DNA of 64,000 bases. Source: Hymenobacter sp. BT559. Its GTDB lineage: Bacteria; Bacteroidota; Bacteroidia; Cytophagales; Hymenobacteraceae. The notes under the pieces are model-generated. The model had not been told where the DNA came from, did not search any database, and saw only the letters and a program-made list of their open reading frames with translations. Below are positions 43,848 through 53,510 of this stretch, piece after piece; position 1 is the first letter of the stretch, and each line of letters opens with the position of its first letter. The stretch is taken from NCBI RefSeq assembly GCF_017571525.1, contig NZ_JAGETY010000003.1, positions 1 to 64,000 of the forward strand, written 5' to 3'. A program made the translations under genes and the position numbers.

Positions 43848-45134
43848 TTAAGCCGGCGCGAAGAAGCGCGTGGGGCGCTGCCACCAGCCGGGCCCGTGTA
43901 GCACCGGGTGGTGATAATGGCCGTGGCGCGCCAGCTGTTGTACCATCTTGCTAAGGGCCGTAGGGCGGGGCTGGCTGCCGCGCACGTCAAAGACCCCACT
44001 TTCGTAGGAGGCCCCGTCCTGGGTGAGCAGGTTGTCCCAGTCGTAGGCCCCTAGCAGCGACCACACGGTGAGGCCGCGTATATCTACGCCATTGGTACGC
44101 AGGTTGTTGGTAACTTCCCAGGCTTGGTGCAGCCAGCGCATCTGCTCCTCGCGGGTGCAGCCCAGGTGCGACTCCGTAACGGCCAGCGGGCGGCGGTAGC
44201 GCGTCCAGGCCTGGCGCAGCACGCCCGCCAGGCCTACCGGCGCGGCATCGGGGGCGCGCACGGCCTCCACATCTACGTAGGCGGGGCGGCCCGACGAGGC
44301 AGGCCGGCAGCCCCGGCCGGGGAGGTCGCTCAATCGGTCGTCGAGAAACCGCTCGCTGGTGGCGTAGTAGTTGATACCCAGAATGTCAGGTGGCAGCGGG
44401 TCATATTGCAGCGCCAGCAGCTCGGCGGTGCCCAGGCCGTTGCGGCGCAGGTAGGTCCACAGCGGGTGGTGGCGTGTCACGGCCCCACTCAGCAAATCGA
44501 AAGTGAGCCAGCGCCGGTGATTCTCAAACGTGGCCTGGCCCGCTAGGGCCGGCGTGGCGTGGGCGTGGCCCAGGTCTTCGGTTTGCACGAGCTGCGCGGC
44601 CGGGTTCACGCGCCGAATGGCTTGCATGGCCAGCTTCGTGGCGAGTACTTGATTGTAGAGCAGACGCACAAATACCTCATCGGTGGTGCCGTGCGGATAC
44701 CACAAGCCATAGAGCCCGCTGAAGCGAGCCGTCGTAAGCGGCTCATTCACGGGGGTATAGTAGCGAACCCAGGGGTAGCGCTCGGCCACCAGGCCGGCGT
44801 AGCGGGCCAGCCCCGGGGCAAAGTCGGGGTCGCTGAGGTTGGTGTAGCGGGGGCCGCTGCCGTGGTGTACCAGGCCCACAATGGGCTCGATGCCCAGCGC
44901 TTGTAGGCGGGGTAGGCGCTCGTCGGGCCAGTTCCAATCTGGGCGGTCGAGGCTGTCGGGAGCTACGTGCTCCCATAGCACCGGGTAGCGCAGGGTGCGC
45001 AGGCCCAGCTCCGCGAAGCGGTCGAGGTCCGACACGCGGTGGCGGTGCCCGCTGCGCGTGAGCTGGTCCGAATAGCTGTCGCCGACCCGCCGGCAGGTGC
45101 ATTCGACACCGCCCCATAGTTCAACATTGTTCAT
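43848..45134 (-). CDS. GH1-like glycosidase
   Basis: 428 residues with a GH1-type (beta/alpha)8 barrel: acid/base Glu131 in TPVNEP and presumed nucleophile Glu321 in AVTESH (typical GH1: TENG, so the Asn-Gly after it is changed). The N-terminal strand (VELWGGVECTCRRVGDSYSD) is of the GH1 kind rather than GH5, and the C-terminus has the GH1-style WSLLGAYDWDNL block. No signal peptide. The substrate is unknown, and its tight coupling to an RmlD-like gene suggests a sugar-modification step rather than polysaccharide breakdown. Confidence 0.83.
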   Translation of the reverse strand: MNNVELWGGVECTCRRVGDSYSDQLTRSGHRHRVSDLDRFAELGLRTLRYPVLWEHVAPDSLDRPDWNWPDERLPRLQALGIEPIVGLVHHGSGPRYTNLSDPDFAPGLARYAGLVAERYPWVRYYTPVNEPLTTARFSGLYGLWYPHGTTDEVFVRLLYNQVLATKLAMQAIRRVNPAAQLVQTEDLGHAHATPALAGQATFENHRRWLTFDLLSGAVTRHHPLWTYLRRNGLGTAELLALQYDPLPPDILGINYYATSERFLDDRLSDLPGRGCRPASSGRPAYVDVEAVRAPDAAPVGLAGVLRQAWTRYRRPLAVTESHLGCTREEQMRWLHQAWEVTNNLRTNGVDIRGLTVWSLLGAYDWDNLLTQDGASYESGVFDVRGSQPRPTALSKMVQQLARHGHYHHPVLHGPGWWQRPTRFFAPA

Positions 45135-45168
45135 GAGTCAGGCATTGGTGAAACAAAACCCGCCAGGG

Positions 45169-46032
45169 CTAGGTGTTGAGCACCTCGCCGCCGTTGGGGT
45201 GAATGGCCTGGCCTGTGATGTAGGACGCATCTTCCGAGGCCAGAAACACGTAGGCCGGCGCCACCTCCGAGGGCTGGCCGGGGCGCTTCATGGTAGTGTC
45301 TTGGCCAAACTTGGCCACTTTATCGGGCGGGAAGCTGGCCGGGATGAGCGGCGTCCAGATGGGACCGGGCGCCACGGTATTGGCCCTGATTTTCTTCTCG
45401 GCCAGCTGCTGCGCAATCGAGCGGATGTAGGCCGTGATGGCGCCCTTGGTGGCCGAATAATCGACCAGCTGCTGATTGCCCCGGTAGGCGTTAATAGACG
45501 ACGTGGCAATGATGCTGTCGCCCTCGTGCAGGTGCGGCACAGCGGCTTTCACCACCCGCACCAGGGCAAAGAAATTGACCTGGAACGTGTCCTCAAACTG
45601 CTCATTGGGCAGCTCGGCCACGTTGGTGCTGGTAAACTGCTCGGCGGCGTTGCTTACCACAACGTTGAGTTGCCCCAGCTCCTTAACCGTTTGCTCGACA
45701 ATGCGCTCGCAAAAGCGGGCGTCGCGCAGGTCGCCGGGCAGCAGCAGGCAGCGCCCGCCCTCTTGCTGCACCAGGCGCTCGGTCTCGTTGGCATCGGTTT
45801 GCTCTTCGGGCAAGTATGAAATGGCCACGGCGGCGCCCTCGCGGGCAAAGTGCACGGCTACGGCCCGGCCAATGCCCGAGTCGCCGCCCGTAATGAGGGC
45901 CACCTTGCCTTCGAGCTTGCCGCTGCCGCGGTAGTTGGGCCGAATGTATTCCGGCGCAGGCGTCATTTCGGTTTCGAAGCCCGGCTGGTGGGCTTGCTGC
46001 TGCGGGGGCAGCGAGGTAGGGTTGGTTTCCAT
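45169..46032 (-). CDS. short-chain dehydrogenase/reductase
   Basis: 287 residues, classical SDR: cofactor motif TGGDSGIGRA (48-57), NAA(129) motif, catalytic Ser and the Tyr192-x-x-x-Lys196 pair in DYSATKGA, and a C-terminal ITGQAIHPNGG substrate/oligomer motif. The extended N-terminus with the GSGKLEGKVALITGG lead places it among YghA/YhdF-like SDRs often linked to general stress. The substrate is not deducible. Monocistronic; a hairpin lies in the gap to the response-regulator gene upstream. Confidence 0.92.
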   Translation of the reverse strand: METNPTSLPPQQQAHQPGFETEMTPAPEYIRPNYRGSGKLEGKVALITGGDSGIGRAVAVHFAREGAAVAISYLPEEQTDANETERLVQQEGGRCLLLPGDLRDARFCERIVEQTVKELGQLNVVVSNAAEQFTSTNVAELPNEQFEDTFQVNFFALVRVVKAAVPHLHEGDSIIATSSINAYRGNQQLVDYSATKGAITAYIRSIAQQLAEKKIRANTVAPGPIWTPLIPASFPPDKVAKFGQDTTMKRPGQPSEVAPAYVFLASEDASYITGQAIHPNGGEVLNT

Positions 46033-46089
46033 AAAAGACAGGCAGAAAGAAAAGCCTGTCGGGTTGTACGGCTATTTTTTAGGGGCTAG

Positions 46090-46133
46090 CGGGGTGGTTT
46101 ATACGGTTTTTCCAGTCCGTATAAACCACCCCG
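46090..46133 (-). terminator. hairpin after the LuxR-type regulator gene
   Basis: Perfect 17-bp stem CGGGGTGGTTTATACGG / CCGTATAAACCACCCCG with a 10-nt loop, between the regulator and the SDR gene; the T/A-rich stretch CCTAAAAAATAG follows in the minus direction. Confidence 0.72.
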
Positions 46134-46182
46134 CTCCGTAGTGCCTAACCTGGCAAAAGGCCACCGACGTAGCCCGGCCGTG

Positions 46183-46824
46183 CTAGTGCAGCCAGCTTTG
46201 GCTCATGGCAGCTTTGATAAGCGCGGCGGTGTTTTTGGTGCCGGTTTTTTCCATGATGTTCTGGCGGTGCGTTTCCACGGTGCGGGGGCTGGTGAAAAGC
46301 TTTTCGGCAATCTGGGCGGTGGTCATGCCCTCGGCCACCAGCCGGAGCACTTCGTGCTCGCGGGCCGAGAGGCCGCCGGTGGGCTTGGCGGCGGGCTCGG
46401 CGGTGCCGGCCAGCACCTTCTCTAGCATAGCTAGCCCCAGCTCGGAGCACAGAAAGCGGCGGCCGGCCGCCACGGCGCGCACGGCCACCAGTATCTCATC
46501 GCGGCCCGTATTCTTGAGCACGTAGCCGCGCGCCCCGGCGGCCAGCACCTGCCCGATGGCGCGCTCATTGTCGGCCATTGACAACACGAGCACCCGCACG
46601 TCCGGATACTCGGCCTGTAGCCGCTGGGTGGTGGCTAGCCCGTCGAGCCCCGGCATGTGCAGGTCGAGCAGCACCACGTCGCAGGGCGTAGTGGGCAGCT
46701 GAGCCAGCAATTGCTCGCCGTTTTCAGCTTCGCCCACTACTTCTAAGCCCTCTTCGTGCTGGAAGAGCGCACGCAGACCGTGGCGCAGCACGGTGTGGTC
46801 ATCAACGAGAAACAGGCGTATCAT
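46183..46824 (-). CDS. NarL/LuxR-family response regulator
   Basis: 213 residues: receiver (acidic DD in VDDHTVL; phosphoacceptor Asp in LLDLHMPG; K in VLKNTG) and LuxR-type helix-turn-helix (LSAREHEVLRLVAEGMTTAQ, then SPRTVETHRQNI). The start ATG lies 23 bp inside the end of the 1303-residue kinase gene, in another frame, so the two are translationally coupled and very probably a cognate pair. A longer in-frame reading from 46986 is not receiver sequence. Confidence 0.92.
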   Translation of the reverse strand: MIRLFLVDDHTVLRHGLRALFQHEEGLEVVGEAENGEQLLAQLPTTPCDVVLLDLHMPGLDGLATTQRLQAEYPDVRVLVLSMADNERAIGQVLAAGARGYVLKNTGRDEILVAVRAVAAGRRFLCSELGLAMLEKVLAGTAEPAAKPTGGLSAREHEVLRLVAEGMTTAQIAEKLFTSPRTVETHRQNIMEKTGTKNTAALIKAAMSQSWLH

Positions 46825-49800
46825 GGGCCGGAAAAGCTTGGAGAGGAATACGGATGCGTACGTAAGCCCCGCCAGTAGGGGCTGAACCAATTTCCAGTTT
46901 GCCCCCGAGCAGGGCCACCCGGTCGCGGATGCTGCGCAGGCCCAGGCCGGCGCTTTGGGCCACGCCCGGCGCAAAGCCCGGGCCATTGTCTTCGGCCCGG
47001 AGCAGCACCCAGCCGGGCATGGTTTCCAGCTCCAGGCTGGCCTCGGTGGCGCCGCGGGCGTGCTTGGCGATGTTTTGAGCCAACTCCTGCGCCATGCGGT
47101 AGAGCGCCATTTGCAGGGATGGGGCTAGCGGCGCGGCGTCGTCATCGAGCAGCACGTGGCTGCGCAGGCGCAGGGGCGGCGTGCTCATTTTGTGGCTGAT
47201 ATCCTGGAGGGCTGCGGCCAGGCCAAACTCTTTCAATGTCATGGGCACCAGCTCGTGCGAGAGGGCGCGGGTTTGGCGAATGGCCTCGCTCAGCAGCTCG
47301 TCGGCCTCGCGGCGGGCCGCTGCTAGGGTCGGGGCGGTGCCCAGCAGCGGGGCGTGCAGCCGGTCGAAGCGCAGCTTGGTGGCATACAAAATCTGGCCAA
47401 TGCCATTGTGCAGGCTCTCGGCCATGCGCTTGCGCTCGGTTTCCTGGGCGGCCTGCACGGCCTCAAACAGCGCCTGCTGCTGCGTAAGGCGCAGGCGCAG
47501 GTTGTCGGTTTCGAGGCGCTGCAGCTCGCTGATGTCCAGGTCGACGCCCAGTACCCTTACCGGCTGGCTAGCCTCGTCGCGGAGCACTACGGCCTTGATG
47601 CGCAAGGTTTTAACCTGACCATTTATGCGCAGGCGCAGGGTGGCCTCAAAGCTGCCGCTGCCCGTGGTGAGCCAGCTCAGCATCTGCTCGGCCCGGAGGC
47701 GGTCTTCTTCTACCACAAACCGGGTGTAGGCAGCGGCCTCCACGGGCTGGCCCACGGGCAGGTCAAAAAGCCGGTACATGCCATCCGACCACCGGATTTG
47801 CTGCGTGAGCAGGTCATAGTCCCAGCTGCCCAGCCCCGCCACGGCCTCGGCCTGCTCGAGTAAGTGCAGGTTGCGGGTGCGTTCCTGGTCGGCAATTTTG
47901 CGCTCCGTAATGTCGAGGTTGGTAGCTACCAAGCCGTCACCCATCTTCACAAACTGGCACGCAAACCACTTGTTAAAACCTTCGTATTCATAGAAATACT
48001 CCATGCTCTGGGGCTCGCCGGTGGCCAGCGCCCGCAGCATCAGGTCGAAGATGCCCACCTGCCGGATGCCGGGATATTCCTGGGCGTAGAGCTTGCCCAC
48101 CAGGTCGGTGCGCCCAGTTTGGCGCTCCAATTCTTTGTTTACCAGGGCGAGGCGGAAGTCCTGCACCTGCCCGGCATCGTCGCGCACGGCATTGAGCACC
48201 GACATCGAGATAAGGCTGGTATCGAGCACCGATTGCAGCAGGTCGCGGCTGGCTTGCAGCTCCTGGGTGCGGCGGGCCACGCGCTGCTCGAGCCGTGTGC
48301 TGAGCTTAGCCAGCTGCTGCTGGGCCGCTACCTGCTCGGTCACGTCCCAATGCACACCCCGCAGGCGGGTGCTGTTAGTGGCTGGGTCGGGCGAGCCCTG
48401 GCCGCGCTCCTCTATCCAGCGCACCTGCCCATCGCGAGGTCGCACAATGCGGTAGCGGCTGTGGTAGTCCTGGGCCAGTCGCCCGGCCTGCTCAAACAGC
48501 GCCTGGTGGCGAGTGCGGTCGTCGGGGTGCAGCAGCTCAAAGACCTCGTCGCTGGTCGAGCTAGTGGTGCCGGGCAGCAGGCCCAGCACTTCCTCCGACA
48601 TGGGCGACAGGCCGAGGCGGTTGCCCACCGAGGTCCACTCGAAGCTACCCATCTGACCGGCTTGCAGGGCTAGCTGCAAGCGCTCCTCGCTTAGGCGCAG
48701 GGCTTCTTCAGCTTGTTTGCGAGCGGTGAGGTCGTAGCTCACTGCCAGCACACCGTCTACCCCGCCGGCCGCATCGCGCAGGGGCACCCCGCGGGTCAGG
48801 AAGTGGTGCCCACTCTGCTCATGCTCGTGCACAAATGCCTGGCCGGCCAGCCCGCCCTCGTACATAATCCGATACGTGGGCCACTGCTCGGGCGGAGCCA
48901 GGTCGCGCACGTGCCGGTCCTGAAAGGCGGCCGGTGCCAGACCTATTTGGCGCAGGGCCTCGCCCTCGGCCAGCTGGTAGCGCAGGTCGCGGCCCACAAT
49001 GAACACGGCCGCGCCCGGCAGGTTGGAAATAAGGGCCCGCTGACGCTGCTCGCTGGCGCGCAGGGCCTCTTCGGTGCGGGCGCGCTCTACGGCGGCCCAG
49101 GTGCGCTCGGCTACTTCGGTGGCTAGGGCCGCCTCGGCGGCGGTCCACTCGCGGGGCTCCCTATGCGCCAGCACCAGCACGCCCACCGGCTGCTTGTTCT
49201 TGATGACTGGAACGTCGAGGTAGGCAATCAGTTGGAGCTGCAGGCAGAGCTGACGCATGCCTTCATCCACAGAGGCATCGTGGCGCACATCGCGCACGCT
49301 AAACGCCTGGCCGGCTTGCAGCACCGCTTTCAGCAATATAAAGTCAGTGACTGAGTAGCTGCCGGCCACCGAGGGCAGCCCCTCGGCGGCCGCGTCGCGC
49401 CGAATAACGGCCTCGTCGTTTATCAGTTCGCAATAGTAGCAGCGGTCGGTCCCAAAGTACTCGCGGGTCATGTGCGTCACGGCCTCTTGGATGGCCACTG
49501 GGTCGGCCAGGGGGCCTAGCGCATCGGCCAGCCGCAGGCGGAAGGTATCGGCTTCGGCGGCGCGGCGCAGCTGCGCCTCCGTCTGCTTGCGGGCGGTGAT
49601 GTCGTTGAAGAGCACGGCTACCTGGTGGTCGGCCGGCGCCCCCACCCGGAAGGCGTGCACATCGAACCAGCGGCCCAATTGCGGCACATGGTGTTCCACG
49701 CGCACGGTGTTACCGGTGCGCGCTACCTGGCCGTAGGTTTCAAACCAGAAGGTATCCAGGTCGGGCATCACCTCGCGCACGTATTTGCCCAGCGTGTCGG

Positions 49801-50713
49801 CCGGCATGCCCGACTGCTGCGCAAATACAGGGTTCACTTCCAAATACTTAAAATCAACAGCGTGCTCCCCGCTTTCGTCAAACAGGATTTGGAGCAAGCA
49901 GAAGCCCTGATTCATGGTGTAAAACAGGGCGTGGTACTTGTCGGTGGCGTGCTGGGTCAGCACATCGCGCAGGCGCAGGGCCTCGGCCTGGCTCTGCCGC
50001 AGCTCGGTAATGTCGCGGGCAATGCTGAGCACCGTATCAAGCTCGCCGTTGCGCAGCTCGGGCACGAGGCGCGCATAATAGTAGGCCGTGCCGCGTGGCG
50101 TCGGCAACGCATGATAGTGCTCTTGCGGCTGGCCCGTGGCAAACGCCCGCTGCAAGGCCGCCATGTAGGGGCCGGCCACGTCGGCGGGCACGTGCATCTG
50201 GTCGAATGTGCGGCCTAGCAGCGCCGACAGCGGCTGGCCGGTTTCGGTGGCAAAAGCGGCGTTGGCGTAGCGCAGGCGCAGGTCGGTGCCCCAGCGGGTC
50301 AGCACATCGGGCGTATTCGTGGCCAGGGTTTGGTACTGCTGCTCGCGCCGCTTCTGCGGGGTAATATCCTGCCCATACAGCACCCAGCCCGCCGGGTGAG
50401 CGGTAGCGGAAAGGGTAATCCAGCGCGCTTGCTGCGGAAGCCAGACTTCGCGCGGTGCCACCTGGTCGGGTTCGAGCAGCTGTAGTAGCGTTTCACGCAC
50501 CTCGGGCAGCAGCTCGGCCTGGGCCAGAGGATGGCCCAGCAGCGCGGCAGGCGGCACGCCGCACCAGTGGGCCGCCTGGTGGTTGATGCGCCGCACCACG
50601 CCTTGCGCATCCACTACCAGCACACCCCAGGGTAGGGCGTCGAGCAGCTCGTCGGCGGCAAGCAGGGCTCCCAACGAAGCGGCGGCTGGCTGAGCGTTGA
50701 GGGCGGTTTCCAT
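46802..50713 (-). CDS. very large multi-PAS/GAF sensor histidine kinase (HisKA_3 type)
   Basis: 1303 residues with no membrane segment. A chain of PAS domains can be followed from repeated motifs: PAS (about 20-130), PAS (about 130-250), PAS (260-380), GAF (about 390-545), PAS (555-675), PAS (680-810, PxxG-type PYEWTS region), PAS (about 845-965) and PAS (970-1085). Then a HisKA_3-like dimerisation domain with His1102 in AESLHNGIGQIL and an HATPase_c domain (NIAKHA, EDNGPGFA, GLGLRSI). It is the NarL-type partner of the overlapping regulator gene. The number of PAS units suggests integration of several small-molecule or redox inputs. Confidence 0.9.
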   Translation of the reverse strand: METALNAQPAAASLGALLAADELLDALPWGVLVVDAQGVVRRINHQAAHWCGVPPAALLGHPLAQAELLPEVRETLLQLLEPDQVAPREVWLPQQARWITLSATAHPAGWVLYGQDITPQKRREQQYQTLATNTPDVLTRWGTDLRLRYANAAFATETGQPLSALLGRTFDQMHVPADVAGPYMAALQRAFATGQPQEHYHALPTPRGTAYYYARLVPELRNGELDTVLSIARDITELRQSQAEALRLRDVLTQHATDKYHALFYTMNQGFCLLQILFDESGEHAVDFKYLEVNPVFAQQSGMPADTLGKYVREVMPDLDTFWFETYGQVARTGNTVRVEHHVPQLGRWFDVHAFRVGAPADHQVAVLFNDITARKQTEAQLRRAAEADTFRLRLADALGPLADPVAIQEAVTHMTREYFGTDRCYYCELINDEAVIRRDAAAEGLPSVAGSYSVTDFILLKAVLQAGQAFSVRDVRHDASVDEGMRQLCLQLQLIAYLDVPVIKNKQPVGVLVLAHREPREWTAAEAALATEVAERTWAAVERARTEEALRASEQRQRALISNLPGAAVFIVGRDLRYQLAEGEALRQIGLAPAAFQDRHVRDLAPPEQWPTYRIMYEGGLAGQAFVHEHEQSGHHFLTRGVPLRDAAGGVDGVLAVSYDLTARKQAEEALRLSEERLQLALQAGQMGSFEWTSVGNRLGLSPMSEEVLGLLPGTTSSTSDEVFELLHPDDRTRHQALFEQAGRLAQDYHSRYRIVRPRDGQVRWIEERGQGSPDPATNSTRLRGVHWDVTEQVAAQQQLAKLSTRLEQRVARRTQELQASRDLLQSVLDTSLISMSVLNAVRDDAGQVQDFRLALVNKELERQTGRTDLVGKLYAQEYPGIRQVGIFDLMLRALATGEPQSMEYFYEYEGFNKWFACQFVKMGDGLVATNLDITERKIADQERTRNLHLLEQAEAVAGLGSWDYDLLTQQIRWSDGMYRLFDLPVGQPVEAAAYTRFVVEEDRLRAEQMLSWLTTGSGSFEATLRLRINGQVKTLRIKAVVLRDEASQPVRVLGVDLDISELQRLETDNLRLRLTQQQALFEAVQAAQETERKRMAESLHNGIGQILYATKLRFDRLHAPLLGTAPTLAAARREADELLSEAIRQTRALSHELVPMTLKEFGLAAALQDISHKMSTPPLRLRSHVLLDDDAAPLAPSLQMALYRMAQELAQNIAKHARGATEASLELETMPGWVLLRAEDNGPGFAPGVAQSAGLGLRSIRDRVALLGGKLEIGSAPTGGAYVRIRIPLQAFPAHDTPVSR

Positions 50714-50817
50714 GCAGAGGTAAGTCAGGTAAGGGCCGCAAAAGTATGCCTACGCAAGTATCGCGTGAAGGGTGTGGACCGCGCGCGGGGCCTAGCCGTA
50801 GCGCGGCAGCCGGTTGG

Positions 50818-51168
50818 CTACAGCAGAGCCGCTGCGTCGTCGAGCGTGGGCACAATGAACAGCTCGGCGCCCGTGCCGGCCAAGGTGCGCCGCAGCGTGC
50901 GCTCTACGGCGGCCGGTACCTGGCACAGCACCAGGCGCGCCCGGCGCCGGTGCAGGCGCTGCTGGCAGGCCCACAGCAGCCAGGCAGCCGTAGCCGACAA
51001 GGCATCAAGCAGGCGGCAATCGACCCACACGGCGGGCTTGCCGCTGCGGCAGGCGTGGGCCAGGTGTGCCGCCAGCTCGGTTTCGGCCGTGGCGGCTGCG
51101 CTAGAACTCAGTGCTAGCAGGTAGCACGTCGGAAATGCTTCTTGATAAATAATCATAGCGGCAGGCAT
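50818..51168 (-). CDS. STAS-domain protein (anti-sigma antagonist-like)
   Basis: About 116 residues with a short STAS-like pattern: MIIYQEAF strand, a helix, then GKPAVWVDCRLLDALSATAAW, a strand-loop-helix typical of STAS, and a C-terminal PAAVERTLRR helix. The usual Ser of phosphorylatable STAS domains may be the S of LSAT. Two ATGs (51168, 51156) are possible. Same strand as and 105 bp upstream of the large kinase, so it may be part of the same unit and act as a switch or scaffold there. Confidence 0.6.
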   Translation of the reverse strand: MPAAMIIYQEAFPTCYLLALSSSAAATAETELAAHLAHACRSGKPAVWVDCRLLDALSATAAWLLWACQQRLHRRRARLVLCQVPAAVERTLRRTLAGTGAELFIVPTLDDAAALL

Positions 51169-51421
51169 AAAACGCGCAGAGAAATAATTTCATAAAGTTC
51201 GGGACGGCTAACTGCTTTATTGCCCGCATTTTCCCTGAAACTAGCAGGAGAAAATACGGACTTTGCTCGGCAGCCGCGGGGCCCTGGTAGCGCAGGGGCT
51301 AGCGCCGGCGGCTAGCGGCGCGGCTCGTAGGTTTGCCCGCTGCGAGGCGGGCGAGGCCAGCCACGCGTGCCCCCGGGCCGTATGGTACCGTTATGAGGGC
51401 CTGGTTTGCTCTTTTTCCTGT

Positions 51422-53455
51422 ATGCCTGCTTTCACGCCCACGCCTGCCGCTAGCCTGCCCGCTCATTTTTTGCCGGCCCTGCTGGAGACATCCCTCTCGG
51501 GCGTGCTGTATCTGACGCCCCGGCCCGACGCGGCCGGTGAGGTAGTCGATTTTGAGCTCACCTACCTCAACCCCGCTGCCCAGCGCTTGCTGGCCCTGCC
51601 CACGCCTCCCGGCGGCCAACTGCGGCAGCAGCTGCCGCAGCTGGCCGCCGGCTTGCTGGCGTTTTACCGGGGCGAGGGGCCGGGCGAGTTTGGGTGGGCT
51701 GCCCCGGCCGGGCACTCCCCGGGCCCGGGCCGGCTAGCCGCCCGGCGGGTAGGCGAGGGGCTGCTGGTGAGCCTTAGCGGTCCGCCCAAACCCGACGAGC
51801 TGCCCGCCGGGCGGCTGGGCGAGCAGCACCCGCCCGCCTATGCCGAGGTCATTCGGCAGCGGGCCCAGCTTTACCACCTGCTAGAGCAGGCCCTGGCCAT
51901 AATCTGCATCCTGGATGGCCCCGAGCACGTGTTTGAGTTCGTTAACCCGCCCTGCCAGGCGCTGGTGGGCGGGCGCCCTCTGCTGGGGCGGCCCATTGCC
52001 GAGGCCCTGCCCGAGCTGGCTGGCCAGCCCTACTTCGACTTGCTCAACCACGTGTACCGCACGGGCGAAGCCTACTCGGCCACCGAGCGGCTCGGGCAGC
52101 TCGACGGCCGGGCAGGGCTGGAAAAGCGCTATTACAACTTCATTTGCCAGGCCCGCCGCAACGCGCGCGGCGAGGTCGATGGCGTGTTTGTATTTGCCTA
52201 CGATGTAAGCGCGCAGGTGGCGACGCGCCAGCTGGTGGAGCAGCAAAATGCCGAGCTGGAGCGGCGCGTGCACGACCGCACCCAGGCAGCCGAGCAGGCC
52301 CAGCGCACCGCCGAAGAGCAGCGACAGCAGCTGAAGCAGCTCTTTATGCAGGCGCCCGCCGCCATTTGCGTGCTAGGGGGGGCAGAACTGATATTTGAGC
52401 TGGTGAATCCGCTTTGCCAGCGGGCGTTTCCGGGGCGGGAACTGCTGGGCCGGCCGCTGCTGGAGGCCCTGCCCGAGCTGCGCGCCACCCCGCTGGCCAG
52501 CACCCTGGCTAGGGTATATGCCACCGGTGAAGCCTTCCTAGGCCAGGAAGTACCCCTGCGCCTGGCCGGCACCGAGCGCGACCCCTCCGAACCCACCTAC
52601 TGGGCCCTGACCTTCCAGGCCCGGCGCAACGGAGACGGACGCATCGATGGCCTGCTGGTATTTGCCTATGAGGTAACGGCCCAGGTGAGGGCGCGCCAGG
52701 CGCAGCAAGCCGTGCAGGAGCACACCCAGGCCCTGGCCGACGAGCTGCAGCGCACCAACGAGCAGCTGCGCAAGGCCAATGCCGACCTCGACAATTTTGT
52801 GCACATGGCCTCGCACGACCTCAAAGCCCCCATCACCAATATTGAGGGCCTGCTGCACAGCCTGCACCAGGAGCTGCGCCTGCCCGCGGCGGAAGCCGAC
52901 ACGGCCATCGTGCTGCGCCTGATGCAGGATTCGGTGCGGCGCTTTCAGCGCACCATTCACTACCTAGCCGACATGAGCAAGTGGCAACAGGCCGCCACCG
53001 AGCCCGCCCGGGCCGTGCCGCTGGCCGAGCTGGTAGCGAGCGTGCGCCTCGACATGGCCCCGCTACTGCAGCTGAGCGGGGGCCACATTGAGCTGGCCCC
53101 GGACAGTTGCGCCACCATCACGTTTCCCGAAAAGCAGCTGCGCAGCATTGTGTTCAACCTGCTCAGCAACGCGCTCAAGTATCGCTCGCCCGAGCGCCCG
53201 CCCCACGTGCGGGTGCGCTGCACCAACGACACCGGCACCGAGGTGGTGCTGGAAGTAAGTGATAATGGCCTGGGGCTCAACCCGGCGCAGCAGGCCCAGA
53301 TTTTTGGCATGTTTCAGCGCCAGCACGACCACGTAGAGGGCTCGGGCGTGGGGCTTTACCTCGTCAAGAAGGTGATTGATAGTGCTGGCGGTAGGGTAGA
53401 AGTAAGCAGCCAGCCCGGGGTGGGCTCCGTTTTTCGCATCGTGCTTCCCCAGTAA
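51422..53455 (+). CDS. PAS-domain sensor histidine kinase (HisKA)
   Basis: 677 residues, no membrane segment. Three PAS-like units (about 20-120, 150-280, 300-425; two of them share the NPPCQAL/NPLCQRAF-type core), a coiled coil (about 420-455; HTQALADELQRTNEQLRKAN), HisKA with His465 in MASHDLKAPITNIEG, and HATPase_c (NLLSNALKYR, DNGLGLNPAQ, GSGVGLYLVKK). Start at 51422; an in-frame TTG at 51263 adds a non-PAS stretch. Divergent from the STAS gene and followed by a single-domain response regulator after 55 bp, so they likely work as a pair. Confidence 0.86.
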   Translation: MPAFTPTPAASLPAHFLPALLETSLSGVLYLTPRPDAAGEVVDFELTYLNPAAQRLLALPTPPGGQLRQQLPQLAAGLLAFYRGEGPGEFGWAAPAGHSPGPGRLAARRVGEGLLVSLSGPPKPDELPAGRLGEQHPPAYAEVIRQRAQLYHLLEQALAIICILDGPEHVFEFVNPPCQALVGGRPLLGRPIAEALPELAGQPYFDLLNHVYRTGEAYSATERLGQLDGRAGLEKRYYNFICQARRNARGEVDGVFVFAYDVSAQVATRQLVEQQNAELERRVHDRTQAAEQAQRTAEEQRQQLKQLFMQAPAAICVLGGAELIFELVNPLCQRAFPGRELLGRPLLEALPELRATPLASTLARVYATGEAFLGQEVPLRLAGTERDPSEPTYWALTFQARRNGDGRIDGLLVFAYEVTAQVRARQAQQAVQEHTQALADELQRTNEQLRKANADLDNFVHMASHDLKAPITNIEGLLHSLHQELRLPAAEADTAIVLRLMQDSVRRFQRTIHYLADMSKWQQAATEPARAVPLAELVASVRLDMAPLLQLSGGHIELAPDSCATITFPEKQLRSIVFNLLSNALKYRSPERPPHVRVRCTNDTGTEVVLEVSDNGLGLNPAQQAQIFGMFQRQHDHVEGSGVGLYLVKKVIDSAGGRVEVSSQPGVGSVFRIVLPQ

Positions 53456-53510
53456 TAGCCCTTGCGGCTGTGCAACCGTGGCGGCGGGTGGGCGTACTAC
53501 TCATAAACTA

